From Mycobacterium sp. (lineage in GTDB: Bacteria; Actinomycetota; Actinomycetes; Mycobacteriales; Mycobacteriaceae): a stretch of 64,000 nt of DNA. Both the position numbers and the translations under genes were made by a program. Below, in pieces: positions 17,792 through 28,066 of this stretch; the first letter of the stretch is position 1; every line of letters starts with the position of its first letter. The notes below the pieces were generated by a model. It was not told where the DNA came from. It ran no database searches and worked only from the letters and a program-made list of their open reading frames with translations. The DNA lies in contig RXJD01000043.1 of the NCBI GenBank assembly GCA_003987775.1, positions 57,117 through 121,116 on the forward strand, read 5' to 3'.

Positions 17792-18211
17792 ATGCATGTA
17801 GCCGCTTTGCTCGTGGCGGGCTCCGCCAACATCGATGATTCCGCGATCGACGCAACCCGGGTGCCGATCACCAGCTATGAGGTCAACCAGACCCCGGTGT
17901 GGCTGACCGTCCCGCTGGTGCTCGTCGTTCACGCGCCGTCCGGTGGGGATTTCGATCCGGAGTTGTTCATCGTCTGCAAAGACCCGGCCGGGACCATCCG
18001 GGGCACGGTCCGCTCGGCCTGGCAATGGCCGGACGAGGACAAGCCTTCCAAGTACCGGTGTTTCACGCCGCAGCTGTCGTTCGCGATTGAGACCACGGGT
18101 GAATACACGATCGGCGTCTACGACGACGCCGAGGCGCTGCGGCCGATCGCCACCCCGATACCGCTGATGATCAACATGGCCGGGGGACGTCCGGGACGCA
18201 ACGGCAGCTGA
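17792..18211 (+). CDS. Conserved small protein of unknown function, paralogue 2 (139 aa)
   Basis: A 139-residue tandem paralogue of the protein at 17300. Shared blocks are LVLVVHAPSGGDFDPEL, VCKDPAGTIRGTVRSAWQWPDE, KPSKYRCFTPQLSF and GEYTIGVYDDAE. No signal peptide or membrane segment is visible, so it should be cytoplasmic. Its function is unknown. The gene has its own copy of the TAAGAT promoter and probably makes a leaderless transcript. It ends 5 bp before a strong hairpin. Confidence 0.8.
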   Translation: MHVAALLVAGSANIDDSAIDATRVPITSYEVNQTPVWLTVPLVLVVHAPSGGDFDPELFIVCKDPAGTIRGTVRSAWQWPDEDKPSKYRCFTPQLSFAIETTGEYTIGVYDDAEALRPIATPIPLMINMAGGRPGRNGS

Positions 18212-18215
18212 GCCG

Positions 18216-18244
18216 CGATCGTCACCCCCGCGGGGTGACGATCG
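18216..18244 (+). terminator. Hairpin terminator after the duplicated small genes
   Basis: A perfect 13-bp stem (cgatcgtcacccc at 18216-18228 and ggggtgacgatcg at 18232-18244) with a 3-nt loop, 4 nt after the TGA of the 17792 gene. No T-run follows. It lies between this gene and the convergent end of the giant PE_PGRS gene, so it could act in either direction. Confidence 0.65.
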
Positions 18245-18477
18245 GCTGCTGCCGCGGTTCGCCCGCTGACCGCGCGTGCGGCAAGCGGGCGGCCGCTGTG
18301 GCTTCCAGACCGGCCGGCGACGCACACCCGGGCAGCGCAGTACTCAAGAAGCGCCCGAACCCCAAGTGCCGCAATGCCTCCCGGCCGCATCGCCTACCGG
18401 CCGCCTCGCGGTCGGCCATCACTTGACCGCGGGGTCCCCAATCCTGTTGTGCTTCAGGGCAATTCGGGCGGTGAAGC

Positions 18478-21400
18478 CTAGTTTCCGCCCTTACCTCCGT
18501 CAGCACCTGCGCCACCTGCGCCACCGCTGCCACCGGTAGCACCGACGGGTGCGGTGCCGTTGGTGCCGGGGTTCGAGGGTTGCCCGGTGCTACCAGCGCC
18601 ACCGTCGGCACCGCTGCCGCCGTGTCCACCATCGCCACTGCCACCACCGCTGCCGCCGGAGCCTCCGGTGCCTCCGGTCGCGTCGCCGCCGTCACCGCCT
18701 TGGCCGCCGGCGCCACCCTTGCCTCCCGCCGCGCCAGCGGTGCCGGAACCGAGTGCGGCGTTGCCGCCGTCGCCCCCGTCACCGCCGTCACCGGCGTTGC
18801 CGCCGATGCCGCCGACGGCTCCGGCGTTGGCGGCCGCACCACCCACACCGCCATTGCCGCCGCCGCCGCCGGCACCGCCCACGCCAGGCACGAAGCCGCC
18901 GGTTGAACCCGGGGCACCGGTGCCGCCGATACCGCCTTCACCGCCGCGGCCGCCTGCGCCGCCCGTGTTGCTCACCGTGCCGCCGGTGCTGCTGCCCCCG
19001 GCGCCGCCGTTACCGCCGCCCCCGCCTTTGCCGCCGGCGGGAGAGGTGCTGAACGGGGTGTTCAGGTTGCCGCCGTTGCCGCCCTTTCCGCCGTCACCGC
19101 CGGCGCCGCCGATCTCCACCTCATCACCGACTCCGCCGCTGCCACCGTTGCCGCCGTTGCCGCCGACACCGCCGGTCAGCCCGGCCCCGCTGATGTTGTT
19201 GTCGGCAGCGTTGCCTCCGTTGCCGCCGCTGCCACCCGCGCCGCCCGCGCCGCCGACAGGGCTGACCAGGCCTCCGGTACCGGCGTTCCCGGCGTTGCCA
19301 CCGTTGCCGGCGTTGCCGCCCGCCCCGCCGTAGCCTGCGGTGCCGAAGCCGTTGCCGCCGTCGCCGCCGCTACCGCCGGCGCCGCCGGCCCCGCTGGCCC
19401 CGGCGGTTGCCTTACCGACGGCGTTGCCACCATTGCCGCCGGCCCCTCCGGCTCCCCCGCGACCCCCTGCGTCACCGGCTGCACTGAAGGTGGCGTCATT
19501 GCCGTCGGCACCGTTGCCACCGGCACCGCCGGCACCACCGGCGCCACCGGCGCCACTGGCGCCTTGGCCACTGCCCGTGCCGCCCCTACCGCCGTTGCCG
19601 CCGACGCCACCGTTGCCACCGTTAGGTGCGGTCACGTTGCCGATCCCAACATCGGTGCCACCGTCGCCACCATTACCGGCGTTACCGCCGGCCCCGCCGG
19701 CCCCGGCGACACCGAGTTTGCCGTAGCTGACCCCGCCGTTGCCTCCGGCCCCGCCGTTGCCGCCGTTGTCGCCGGCGTTGCCGGGGTTGCCTGCGTTGCC
19801 GTTCGAGCCGTTCCCGCCGGCGCCGCCGTTCCCGGCGGTGCCGCCGTTCCCGCTTCCACCGAAACCGGTCCCGTAGTAGCCGGCGTCACCACCGTTGCCA
19901 CCTCGTCCACCGTTGGGTGCGTTGGTGCCACCCGTCCCGGTGTCGGCGCCGCCGTTCCCGCCCCTGCCGCCGTTGCCGCCGTTGCCGGCGTTGCCGCCCT
20001 TGCCGTCGTTGTCGGTGGAGCCACCGCCGTTGCCGCCGTCACCGCCGGTGCCACCGGCCATACCCGCCTTGCCGGCGCCGCCGTCGCTGCCGTTGGTGCC
20101 GTCGCCGCCGTTACCGCCGTCGCCGCCGATCGAGCCGCTGCCCGCCTTCGACCCGGTGCCGGCCTTCCCGGCGTTGCCGCCGACGCCCCCATTGCCGCCG
20201 TTGGGTGCCTCAGTGGCGGAAGCACCGGGGGCCCCACCGCGGCCGCCGTCACCGCCGTCGCCGCCGGCGCCTGCGGTGCCGCCCACGCTGTTGGCGCCGG
20301 TGGCGTTGCCACCGTTCCCGCCGACGCCGCCGGCACCGCCTTTCACGCCGTTGGCTCCAATACCGCCGGTGCGGCCGGAAGCGCCGGTGCCCCCGGCACC
20401 GCCGTCGCCGCCTGCGCCCCCACTACCCGCGATGTCACCGCTGCCCGCCTGGCCGGCATCCCCGCCCCGACCACCGTCACCGCCCGCAGCGGCGGCGGTG
20501 GACGAGCCGGCCGGGGTGCTCGCCCCGCCATCCCCGCCGCGACCACCGTTCCCGCCGTCGCCTGCGTTACCCCCGACACCGCCCTTGCCCAGGGCTGCGC
20601 CGCCGCTGCCACCGGTGCCGCCGCGACCACCGTTCAACCCTCTGGTGTCGGATGGTGCCGCCTGGGCGTCGGCGCCGTCGCCGCCGCTGCCGCCGTTACC
20701 TCCGATAGCGGCTTTGCCGTCTTTGGCACCTATGCCATTGCCGGACCCCGCCGCGCCGGTTTGACCGCCGGCGCCGCCTTGGCCGCCATTCGGCACGTCG
20801 GTGGTGGTGCTGGGTCCCGCTTGACCGCCGTTGCCGCCGTTGCCACCGTTGCCGGCGTTGCCGGCCTGACTGTCGGCGCCGTAGGTGAAGCCTCCGGAGC
20901 CACCACGCCCGCCGTCACCACCGCCGCCACCAACTGCGCCCGCGCCGCCGGCACCGGCGTTGCCACCGTTGCCGCCGGTGCCGCCGTTACCGCCGGCGGC
21001 GAAGTTTCCGCTCGCGGTCCCGCCATCACCGCCGATTCCGCCGTTGCCGCCGTTGACCCCCGGGTTGCCGATGGTGCCATCGATGCCGTTGGCGCCGTTA
21101 CCACCGTTACCGCCGTTGCCACCAATACCGCCGTAACCCGCGGTGGCGCCGGTACCGGCGCTGCCGGCGTTGCCACCGTTACCGCCTCTGCCACCGTCCG
21201 GTGCGTTCGCCGCACCGTTGCTGGCGCCCCCATTGCCACCGTTACCGGCGTTACCGCCATTACCGGCGTCGCCGCCGACGCTGCCCTTGCCGGTCGCGTT
21301 GCCGCCGTTGCCGCCATTGCCACCGGAGCCGCCGTTCGCACCGTTGACGCCGATGTCGCCGTCGGGCCCGTTGGAGCCATCACCGCCATTGCCGCCATTG

Positions 21401-24400
21401 CCGCCGTAGGCGCCATTGCCGTTAGTGGTGGTACCGGTACCGACCTTGCCGGCATCGCCGCCATTGCCGCCGTTACCGCCGCCCCCACCGCTCAGGCCGT
21501 TGCCGCCATTGCCGCCGGCGCCGCCGTCTCCCGCGTTGCCACCGGTACCGCCGGGACCGGAGGCATTGCCACCGGCGCCACCGGCGCCACCGGCAGCCCC
21601 AGCGCCGCCGGTCCCGCCATCGCTGTTTCCGCCGTTTCCGCCGAGGCCACCATCACCGCCGGACCCGGCGGTGTTCGTGGTGAGGCCGCCGGTGCTGTTT
21701 CCGCCCGCGCCACCGACCCCTCCGGCACCACCGGCGGCGCCGGCCCGTCCGCCGTCCTCGTTGGCACCGTTGCCGCCGTTGCCGCCGTTGCCGCCGGAGC
21801 CGGCTGTCTCGGCTCCGTCTCCGACGCCCGCGTTCCCCCCGGCACCACCGTTACCGCCCGCGCCACCGTTGCGCTGGGCTCCGAACACACCGCCGGCACC
21901 ACCGTTACCGCCGGCACCACCGTTACCGCCGGCACCACCGGCGAAACTGATCGCTCCGCCGGTCCCGGCTTTGCCCGCGGCGCCGCCGGCGCCGCCGTTG
22001 CCTCCGTCACCGGGGCCACGGAAGGGAGCCTTGCCGCCGTCGCCCCCATTCCCCGCGTCACCGCCGTTCCCGCCGGCCCCGCTGGCGCCGTTGGTGCCGC
22101 CGGCACCGGAGTTTCCACCGTTGCCACCGGTGCCGCCCGCACCGCCGTCACCGCCGCTGTTGACGAAGGTCGAGGAACCTGACCCTCCATAAACAAGCCC
22201 GTCGGTGCCATGGCCGCCGCTACCGCCCGACCCGCCGACGCCCCCGTTGCCGGCGGTGGTGCCGGTACCGGCATTGCCGCCGTTGCCTCCGTTGCCGCCC
22301 GCGCCACCGGCCGGTGCGTAGCCCGAGGCGGCAATGGCATCTTTGCCGCCGTCGCCGCCATTGCCTCCGCTGCCACCCGCGCCGCCGCTGCCACCGACGC
22401 CACCGGTGCCGGGCGCGTTACCTCCGGCGCCACCCGTACCGCCCTTGCCGCCGGCGATGCCCGGATTCGCCTCGGCGCCCTTGATGCCGTCGCTGCCGTC
22501 CCCACCGGCACCTCCGTCGCCGCCGATTCCGGCCTTGCCGATGGTCCCCCCGGCGCCGGCCTTACCTGCGTCGCCTCCGCCGCCGCCGTTACCTCCGCTG
22601 CCGCCATTGGCGCCGCCGTCGCCTGCCCGGCCGCCCGCACCTCCGTTGCCCGCGTTACCGCCGACATTGCCCGGCTGGCTGAAGGCCGCGCCGCCGCTGC
22701 CGCCGGTGCCGCCCTGGCCGCCCTGGCCGCCGGTGCCACCGGCAAAGCCCTGGCCGCCGAAGGTGGAGTCGCCGCCGGCACCACCAGTGCCGCCGGCCCC
22801 GGCATTGCCGCCGGCGCCGGCCGTGCCACCGGTGCCGGCCGTCCCGCCCGTGCCACCGTTGCCACCCGCACCACCAGCGCCACCATTACCCGCCGGAATC
22901 AAATCTGGGAGCTTGGCGATAGAGAAGGGAGTGCCAGCGCCGCCAGCGCCACCCGTGCCGCCGGCGCCGCCGGCCCCAGCATTGTTCTTCGAAATTCCTC
23001 CGGTGCTGGCACCGCCGGCCCCGCCACTACCGGCGGCCCCGCCGGCGCCGCCGTTAGCGGCGGCTTGCGGCGACGCGCTCTGCGTCCACGTGCCGCCGGC
23101 ACCACCATTACCGCCCCGCCCACCCGAGCCGGCGGTTGCGGCGTTGTCGCCGAATCCACCGGCGCCGCCAACCCCGCCGTTACCACCCGCGCCGCCGGCG
23201 TAGCTCGAATTAGCCGCAGCCGCGCCGCCGTTGCCGCCCGCCCCACCGTTGCCGCCCGCCCCGCCGCCGGCGCTCGCCACCCCGCCACTGCCGGAGGTGC
23301 CGGCCGCCCCGCCGTCGCCACCCTTACCGCCGGCCCCGCCACCGCCACCGCTGGTGCCATTGCCGCCGTTGCCCGCGTCGCCGCCTTTACCACCACCGCC
23401 GGCAGCACCGTTGACCCCGCCGGGCCCGGAATCGCCGCCTCGACCGCCGACCCCGCCGGCCCCACCGCCGCCACCGCTGTCGCCGGCCAGACTGCCGGTG
23501 CCGTTGGCCCCGTTGGCGCCGTTACCGCCGGCACCACCTTGTCCACCGGCACCACCGTTGCCCGCGGCACCACCGCTGCCGGTGTGCCCGCCGTTACCCC
23601 CGGCACCGCCGGCGCCACCGACGGGCGCCGCGACACCGCCCACACCGGTATCAGCACCGGCGTTACCGCCCGCGCCACCGGTACCGCCGGCGCCACCATG
23701 ACCCGCAACCCCACCGGCACCAGAGCCACCACCGGCCCCGCCGTCACCGCCACTGCCACCGGCAAAGCCGGCCACTCCGGCAGCCCCGGCAGCACCGGCT
23801 CCGCCGTCACCGCCGACACCGCCGGTACCGCCGTGGCCATAGCCGCCCGCGACACCCCCGCTACCGCCTGCACCCGCGGCGCCGCCGGCTCCGGCGTTAC
23901 CCCCGACACCTCCGGTGCCGCCGGCCGCACCAACCGCATTGACCCCGGCGCCGCCGCTGCCGCCAGCACCGCCGGTACCGCCGTCACCACCTACGCCACC
24001 GTTGCCGTTGATCCCGCCGAAGGTGCTCGCACCACTGCCTCCGGCGCCGCCGAGCCCACCGGCCCCGCCGGCCGCACCCGGCCCGCCGACCACACCCGCG
24101 CCGCCGGATGTGCCCACGCCGCCTGCGCCACCCTTGCCACCCGCGCCGCCAACTCCGCCCTGACCATTGATGAGGTCGTTGTCGATGCCACCGGCGCCAC
24201 CGTTGCCACCGGCGCCGCCGGCCTGACCAGGCGCGCCTGCGGCACCGGCCCCACCGGCTCCGCCATTGCCCGCGGCCCCCTGCTCCGAGCCCGCACCGCC
24301 GTTGCCGCCGTTGCCGCCGCGCCCACCCGGGGTTATCGCATCACCGCCGGCACCACCATTGCCGCCGTTACCCGTCAGACTGCCGGCCGCTCCCCCGTTG

Positions 24401-24879
24401 CCGCCCGCCTGCCCAGGCGCACCCGAACCACCTCGGCCGCCGTTACCGAACAGGATCCCGCCATCACCACCGTTCTGCCCCGTCCCGTCCACCCCGTTCG
24501 CGCCATCGCCGGAGATCGGACGCCCGAGCAGGAACTCCGTCGGCGCGTTCACCACACCCATCACGTCGTTCAGGAAGGGTTGCAGCGGCGATGCGTTGGT
24601 TGCTTCAGCGCGTGCGTAGGCCGCCTCCCCCTCGGCGAGCGCCCACACCATGCGCTCGTGAATCTTCGCCGTCTGCGCGGTGATGGACTGGAACTCCTCG
24701 CCGAAACCGCCGAACAAGCGCGCGATCGCCGCCGACACCTCGTCCTGGGCCGCCGCGGCTATCCCGATCGTCGAGGGTGCCGCCCACGCGGTGGCCGATC
24801 TGATCGCCAGGCCGATGGCAGATAAATCCGTCGATGCTGCGGCAAGAGCTCCGGGAACTGCGACGAGGTATGAAGACAC
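18478..24879 (-). CDS. Giant PE_PGRS protein (2133 aa)
   Basis: Read from GTG at 24879, which has GGAG 5 nt upstream and begins [20 protein letters not shown], the usual PE start; the open frame runs further upstream but without PE homology. Residues 1-95 are the PE domain, [13 protein letters not shown] marks the linker at about 115-128, and the remaining 2000 residues are PGRS: uninterrupted GGxGGx/GNGG repeats with short excursions every 40-60 residues. The protein ends in the repeat (GADGGKGGN) with no C-terminal domain. PE_PGRS proteins are exported by ESX-5 and exposed at the cell surface. Repeats of this kind are prone to in-frame expansion and to assembly error, so the exact length should be treated with care. 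Confidence 0.9.
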   Translation of the reverse strand: MSSYLVAVPGALAAASTDLSAIGLAIRSATAWAAPSTIGIAAAAQDEVSAAIARLFGGFGEEFQSITAQTAKIHERMVWALAEGEAAYARAEATNASPLQPFLNDVMGVVNAPTEFLLGRPISGDGANGVDGTGQNGGDGGILFGNGGRGGSGAPGQAGGNGGAAGSLTGNGGNGGAGGDAITPGGRGGNGGNGGAGSEQGAAGNGGAGGAGAAGAPGQAGGAGGNGGAGGIDNDLINGQGGVGGAGGKGGAGGVGTSGGAGVVGGPGAAGGAGGLGGAGGSGASTFGGINGNGGVGGDGGTGGAGGSGGAGVNAVGAAGGTGGVGGNAGAGGAAGAGGSGGVAGGYGHGGTGGVGGDGGAGAAGAAGVAGFAGGSGGDGGAGGGSGAGGVAGHGGAGGTGGAGGNAGADTGVGGVAAPVGGAGGAGGNGGHTGSGGAAGNGGAGGQGGAGGNGANGANGTGSLAGDSGGGGGAGGVGGRGGDSGPGGVNGAAGGGGKGGDAGNGGNGTSGGGGGAGGKGGDGGAAGTSGSGGVASAGGGAGGNGGAGGNGGAAAANSSYAGGAGGNGGVGGAGGFGDNAATAGSGGRGGNGGAGGTWTQSASPQAAANGGAGGAAGSGGAGGASTGGISKNNAGAGGAGGTGGAGGAGTPFSIAKLPDLIPAGNGGAGGAGGNGGTGGTAGTGGTAGAGGNAGAGGTGGAGGDSTFGGQGFAGGTGGQGGQGGTGGSGGAAFSQPGNVGGNAGNGGAGGRAGDGGANGGSGGNGGGGGDAGKAGAGGTIGKAGIGGDGGAGGDGSDGIKGAEANPGIAGGKGGTGGAGGNAPGTGGVGGSGGAGGSGGNGGDGGKDAIAASGYAPAGGAGGNGGNGGNAGTGTTAGNGGVGGSGGSGGHGTDGLVYGGSGSSTFVNSGGDGGAGGTGGNGGNSGAGGTNGASGAGGNGGDAGNGGDGGKAPFRGPGDGGNGGAGGAAGKAGTGGAISFAGGAGGNGGAGGNGGAGGVFGAQRNGGAGGNGGAGGNAGVGDGAETAGSGGNGGNGGNGANEDGGRAGAAGGAGGVGGAGGNSTGGLTTNTAGSGGDGGLGGNGGNSDGGTGGAGAAGGAGGAGGNASGPGGTGGNAGDGGAGGNGGNGLSGGGGGNGGNGGDAGKVGTGTTTNGNGAYGGNGGNGGDGSNGPDGDIGVNGANGGSGGNGGNGGNATGKGSVGGDAGNGGNAGNGGNGGASNGAANAPDGGRGGNGGNAGSAGTGATAGYGGIGGNGGNGGNGANGIDGTIGNPGVNGGNGGIGGDGGTASGNFAAGGNGGTGGNGGNAGAGGAGAVGGGGGDGGRGGSGGFTYGADSQAGNAGNGGNGGNGGQAGPSTTTDVPNGGQGGAGGQTGAAGSGNGIGAKDGKAAIGGNGGSGGDGADAQAAPSDTRGLNGGRGGTGGSGGAALGKGGVGGNAGDGGNGGRGGDGGASTPAGSSTAAAAGGDGGRGGDAGQAGSGDIAGSGGAGGDGGAGGTGASGRTGGIGANGVKGGAGGVGGNGGNATGANSVGGTAGAGGDGGDGGRGGAPGASATEAPNGGNGGVGGNAGKAGTGSKAGSGSIGGDGGNGGDGTNGSDGGAGKAGMAGGTGGDGGNGGGSTDNDGKGGNAGNGGNGGRGGNGGADTGTGGTNAPNGGRGGNGGDAGYYGTGFGGSGNGGTAGNGGAGGNGSNGNAGNPGNAGDNGGNGGAGGNGGVSYGKLGVAGAGGAGGNAGNGGDGGTDVGIGNVTAPNGGNGGVGGNGGRGGTGSGQGASGAGGAGGAGGAGGNGADGNDATFSAAGDAGGRGGAGGAGGNGGNAVGKATAGASGAGGAGGSGGDGGNGFGTAGYGGAGGNAGNGGNAGNAGTGGLVSPVGGAGGAGGSGGNGGNAADNNISGAGLTGGVGGNGGNGGSGGVGDEVEIGGAGGDGGKGGNGGNLNTPFSTSPAGGKGGGGGNGGAGGSSTGGTVSNTGGAGGRGGEGGIGGTGAPGSTGGFVPGVGGAGGGGGNGGVGGAAANAGAVGGIGGNAGDGGDGGDGGNAALGSGTAGAAGGKGGAGGQGGDGGDATGGTGGSGGSGGGSGDGGHGGSGADGGAGSTGQPSNPGTNGTAPVGATGGSGGAGGAGADGGKGGN

Positions 24880-25650
24880 GTGAACTCCAAAAATTATGTA
24901 TTCAAGTCGGGGCGGACGGGTGTTGCGGCATTGCATGGGTAACGAATCCCAGCAGCTATGCAGAATCGGCAGTTGTCCCAAGAAAGACAGCTGCATTCTG
25001 TTGCGGCTCAAACATTCATCACGCCACCGGGCACGTTTATACAGGGCATACGACCCTCTTGCGCAGCGATGTGCGAAAAACGCCGTGAATTTATGTCGCG
25101 CTGTGCAATCTGCACAGTGCGGGTGTGCAGTGTGCCCAGAAATCGCGAGTTGTGTTTCTCGGATTCGGCTGCCGCGGCGGAATCCGTTGTCCGGCCTGCG
25201 TTTGTCCGCAGCGGGCCAGCAACTGTCGACGCGCCGGCGCCTTCGACGTTCCTATTTCGGCTGCGAGAAATCCGCCCCGAAATGGCCACTAATGAGTTCG
25301 CTGAAATTGAACTGAGCAATATCAGGATTTCGAAATATAACCGCGGCGACAACGCTTATGGACACGGTAACGGAACCAGCACGTACTTACCCGTCAATTA
25401 TGTCGTGGAAAACCCCGGGCTCCGTCCCACCACGCACCGACATCGGCATTTCCCCTCCGGCGGAAAGCCTCAGCGAATTCGAAGTTCGGGCGCCGGCAAG
25501 GCGATGCCATCCGATTGCCCTCGGAAATCGCGAATTCTCCGTGGTCCATCCGCACCGCACGTCCCGGCAGTGACGATGCCGCAAATTTTCTCGACTGCCG
25601 CACCTCAACGCCATACCTTCATCCAGAAATGGCACAGCGGTCGGTGGTGG
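24880..25650. other. Long intergenic region upstream of the giant PE_PGRS gene
   Basis: About 770 bp with lower G+C and no codon bias for either strand. An open frame on the plus strand exists through part of it, but its product is low-complexity in character, rich in Arg, Ser, Pro and Cys with no recognisable domain, and it runs antisense into the Nudix gene, so I do not call it. The segment must contain the PE_PGRS promoter next to 24880. No repeat, tRNA or hairpin was recognised. It may be remnant DNA or hold a regulatory RNA. Confidence 0.5.
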
Positions 25651-26136
25651 TCAGAACCCCTCCGACAAGCCCTCCAGGCTCGGGTGTGACATCAGCCGAT
25701 CCAGGACGACCCGCTGGCCCTTGAGCAATTTGTCGCGCGCCTGCGCCACCGAAAACCAGCCGACGCGGTCCACCTCGGGAAACTCTCGCATCCTGCCCGA
25801 GCCGCGTGGCCACTCCATCTCGAAGGTGTTGCTGCGCGCATCGGTGACGTCGAGATCGGCCCGGACCGCGAAGGCCGTCACCACCTTGCCGCTGGGTTGC
25901 TTGACCGGTCCGAAGTCCAGGCGCGGCCCGGCGGGCACCGGCAAACCCAATTCCTCGGCGAACTCACGCTGCGCCGCCACCCACGGGTCGTCGCCCTCGC
26001 CGTACTCGCCTTTCGGGATCGACCAGGCGCCGTCGTCCTTGCGCGCCCAGAACGGCCCGCCCGGATGCGCGATCAGCACCTCGACCACACCGGCTCGCTC
26101 CCGGTACAGCAACAGTCCGGCACTCAGCTTGGGCAC
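25651..26136 (-). CDS. Nudix hydrolase (161 aa)
   Basis: A 161-residue Nudix protein. The Nudix box is at about 43-65 (G-x13-REFAEELGL) with the metal-binding REFAEELG intact; the first Glu of the consensus is Asp here. It starts MPKLSAGLLLYRE and has the KKDDGAWSIPKG-type strand (ARKDDGAWSIPKGE) expected for a (di)nucleotide or NTP hydrolase of the MutT/Ap4A kind. It begins 4 bp after the WS/DGAT stop, so it is the last gene of the DUF1330-WS/DGAT-Nudix unit. The substrate is not known; in this context it might clear CoA or nucleotide by-products, but that is only a guess. Confidence 0.88.
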   Translation of the reverse strand: MPKLSAGLLLYRERAGVVEVLIAHPGGPFWARKDDGAWSIPKGEYGEGDDPWVAAQREFAEELGLPVPAGPRLDFGPVKQPSGKVVTAFAVRADLDVTDARSNTFEMEWPRGSGRMREFPEVDRVGWFSVAQARDKLLKGQRVVLDRLMSHPSLEGLSEGF

Positions 26137-26140
26137 CCGG

Positions 26141-27514
26141 TTAGACCCCTACGGCCTGCTCCAGATCCTTCAGTGAGGTCTCCAGGTGCGCGAGCAACCG
26201 CTGCAGGTGCGGCACGCTGCGACGGCAGCCGACCAGACCGAAGTCGAGGTTGCCGCCGTTGTTGACCAGGGTGATGTTCAGCGCCTGACCGTCCGGGATG
26301 TTCGACAGCGGGTAACTTCCGTCCAGCTTGGCGCCGCCGTAGTACAGCGGGTCGCCCACCCCGGGCACGTTGGAGATGACGATGTTGAACGGTGGCGGCA
26401 CCGCGGAGAGGAATCCCGGCACCCCAGCCAGCGTCAGCGGCGCCATATTCAGCGCCGACAACGCCATCACCTGGTACGACGGCAAGTCGGCAAGCACCTT
26501 CTTGTTGCGGCGCATCGACTCGGCGATGACCTCCAGCCGATCGGCCGGGTCCTCGACGTTGGTCGCGAGATTGCACAGGATGCTGCCCACCTTGTTGCCA
26601 CCGCTGTCGGCGTCGGCTTCCGACCGCAGGCTGACCGGCACCATCGCCACCAGCGGCGTGTCCGGCAGCGCGTCCTGGTCCATCAGGTAGTAGCGCAGGG
26701 CGCCGGCGCACATCGCCAGCACGGCGTCGTTGACGGTCACGCCCGCGGCCTGCTTGACGCCCTTGATGCGGTCCAGCGAATAGGACTGGGCGGCGCACCG
26801 CCGGGCCCCGCCGACCTTCACGTTCAACATGGTGTGCGGCGCGGCGAACGGCAGCGTCAGCTGCTGCTCGAGCAGCGCGGCGCGCGCCAGCCTCAGCGTC
26901 GAAGGCGCCACTCCCACAACCGATCCCGCCATCTTGACCAAGGCGCTCAGCGGGTTTGACCCGCCGCCGTCGGTCGGGGGCTTCGGCGGCCGGGGCGGTC
27001 GCGGGAGGTTCCACATCGCCTTGACCTCGGTGTCGTCCGGGTCGGTCGACATGGTGCGCTGCATCAGCTTCACCGCCGAGACCCCGTCGATCAGCGCGTG
27101 GTGCATCTTCGTGTACATGGCGAAGCGCCCGTCGTTGAGTCCCTCGACGACATGCAGTTCCCACAGCGGGCGGTGCCGGTCCAGCAGGCTGGTGTGCAAC
27201 CGCGAGGTCAGTTCGAGCAGGTCACGCACGCGCCCCGGCGACGGCAGGGCCGAGCGCCGGACGTGGTAGTCGACGTCGACCTCGTCGTCATAGGCCCAGG
27301 CGACCCGCGCGATACCGCCGCCGATCGTCGCGGGGTGCTTACGGAACGTCGGCTGAAATTCGTCGTTGGCGATCAACTTCTCGTAGAACTCCCGGACGAA
27401 TTCCGGACCCGCCCCCTCCGGCGGCTGGAACAGCGACAAACCACCTACATGCAGCGGATGCTCCCGAGATTCGGTGAACAGAAACATCGAGTCGGTGGGC
27501 ATCATCAGTTCCAT
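26141..27514 (-). CDS. WS/DGAT-family O-acyltransferase
   Basis: A 457-residue wax ester synthase / diacylglycerol acyltransferase. The catalytic HHALIDG is at residues 138-144; other family landmarks are RPLWELHVVEGL, TVNDAVLAMCAGALR, MVPVSLR, FNIVISNVPG and the C-terminal LDFGLVGCRRSVP. It makes triacylglycerol or wax esters for storage or envelope lipids. It lies 60 bp after a DUF1330 gene and 4 bp before the Nudix gene, all on the minus strand. It is closely related to the WS/DGAT at 29052-30410 (shared runs such as STLRLARAALLEQQLTLPF). The AraC gene between them and repeats at both promoters suggest common control. Confidence 0.92.
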   Translation of the reverse strand: MELMMPTDSMFLFTESREHPLHVGGLSLFQPPEGAGPEFVREFYEKLIANDEFQPTFRKHPATIGGGIARVAWAYDDEVDVDYHVRRSALPSPGRVRDLLELTSRLHTSLLDRHRPLWELHVVEGLNDGRFAMYTKMHHALIDGVSAVKLMQRTMSTDPDDTEVKAMWNLPRPPRPPKPPTDGGGSNPLSALVKMAGSVVGVAPSTLRLARAALLEQQLTLPFAAPHTMLNVKVGGARRCAAQSYSLDRIKGVKQAAGVTVNDAVLAMCAGALRYYLMDQDALPDTPLVAMVPVSLRSEADADSGGNKVGSILCNLATNVEDPADRLEVIAESMRRNKKVLADLPSYQVMALSALNMAPLTLAGVPGFLSAVPPPFNIVISNVPGVGDPLYYGGAKLDGSYPLSNIPDGQALNITLVNNGGNLDFGLVGCRRSVPHLQRLLAHLETSLKDLEQAVGV

Positions 27515-27574
27515 GCCCGCTATTACACCCCGAGATTCCGGTGCAAAGCGAAGGTGTTCTGAAAATCGGGGACG

Positions 27575-27964
27575 TTAGTCCCCGGTGGACACGGACCACG
27601 AGGAGGTGGCTATCAGCTCGCCCCGTTCCAGCCCGGCAGCGCGGTGTTCGTGCACTAGGGCATACTCCGGCGTCGACACCATGTCCATGAACGCTTGCGG
27701 AGTCGGGTACTCCACGATGAGAATGGCATCCCACCATGGCTTTTCGCCGACGCCGATGACGTTGGTCGGCGAGTTCCCGCCGTAGCGCACGACGCCACCG
27801 ACCCGTGCCAGCAAGGGCGCGACCTCTCGGGTGTATCGCTGATAGGACTCCAGCCCACCCGTGGCCTTGAACTTCAGCAGATTGACCATCAGCACCGGGG
27901 CGCCGGCCGGCCGCGCCGCCAGCGCCGCGATCTGCTCGACCGAAGTCTCGGCGGTAGCTGTCAT
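27575..27964 (-). CDS. DUF1330 domain-containing protein (129 aa)
   Basis: A 129-residue dimeric alpha/beta-barrel (ferredoxin-like) protein. The DUF1330 pattern is PVLMVNLLKFKATGGLESYQRY, followed by WDAILIVEYPTPQAFMDMVSTPEY. ATG at 27964 is preceded by AGGGGA; the longer open frame upstream is not homologous. Function is unknown; relatives resemble small monooxygenases or isomerases. It is the first gene of the minus-strand unit leading into a WS/DGAT and a Nudix gene. The direct repeats at 28028-28066 begin 64 nt upstream of its start. Confidence 0.85.
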   Translation of the reverse strand: MTATAETSVEQIAALAARPAGAPVLMVNLLKFKATGGLESYQRYTREVAPLLARVGGVVRYGGNSPTNVIGVGEKPWWDAILIVEYPTPQAFMDMVSTPEYALVHEHRAAGLERGELIATSSWSVSTGD

Positions 27965-28027
27965 CTCAAATCCCCTGTCGTGTAACGAATTCTGGCTCCA
28001 CCATGCGCCGGTCGGCATTTCCGTGTC

Positions 28028-28066
28028 TTGACATACCAGGACATCTTTTTGACAATCCGGGACATG
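28028..28066. promoter_or_regulatory. Direct-repeat operator, AraC-type (pair A)
   Basis: Two 18-nt direct repeats, TTGACATACCAGGACATC (28028-28045) and TTGACAATCCGGGACATG (28049-28066), start 21 nt apart. The same consensus (TTGACA-N5-RGACAW) and the same 21-nt spacing occur at 30466-30504. The pair lies between the divergent AraC gene and the DUF1330-WS/DGAT operon and overlaps the AraC start codon. Confidence 0.7.

Noticed and set aside
18480-24500. Regular repeats that could look like a CRISPR array
   Set aside because: The repeats are coding GGx units in one open frame; there are no constant repeats with unique spacers and no cas genes.
19564-24825. Long plus-strand open frames (two of about 870 codons) opposite the giant PE_PGRS gene
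   Set aside because: They translate into Ala/Thr/Val/Gly low-complexity sequence and are explained by the GGC/GGN codon pattern of the PGRS strand, which avoids stops on the other strand.
24880-25650. tRNA or small RNA gene in the long intergenic region
   Set aside because: No cloverleaf or T-loop sequence and no clear hairpin-terminator pair could be seen by eye.
24958-25689. 243-codon plus-strand frame upstream of the PE_PGRS gene
   Set aside because: No recognisable domain, odd composition, no ribosome-binding site, and antisense to the Nudix gene at its end.
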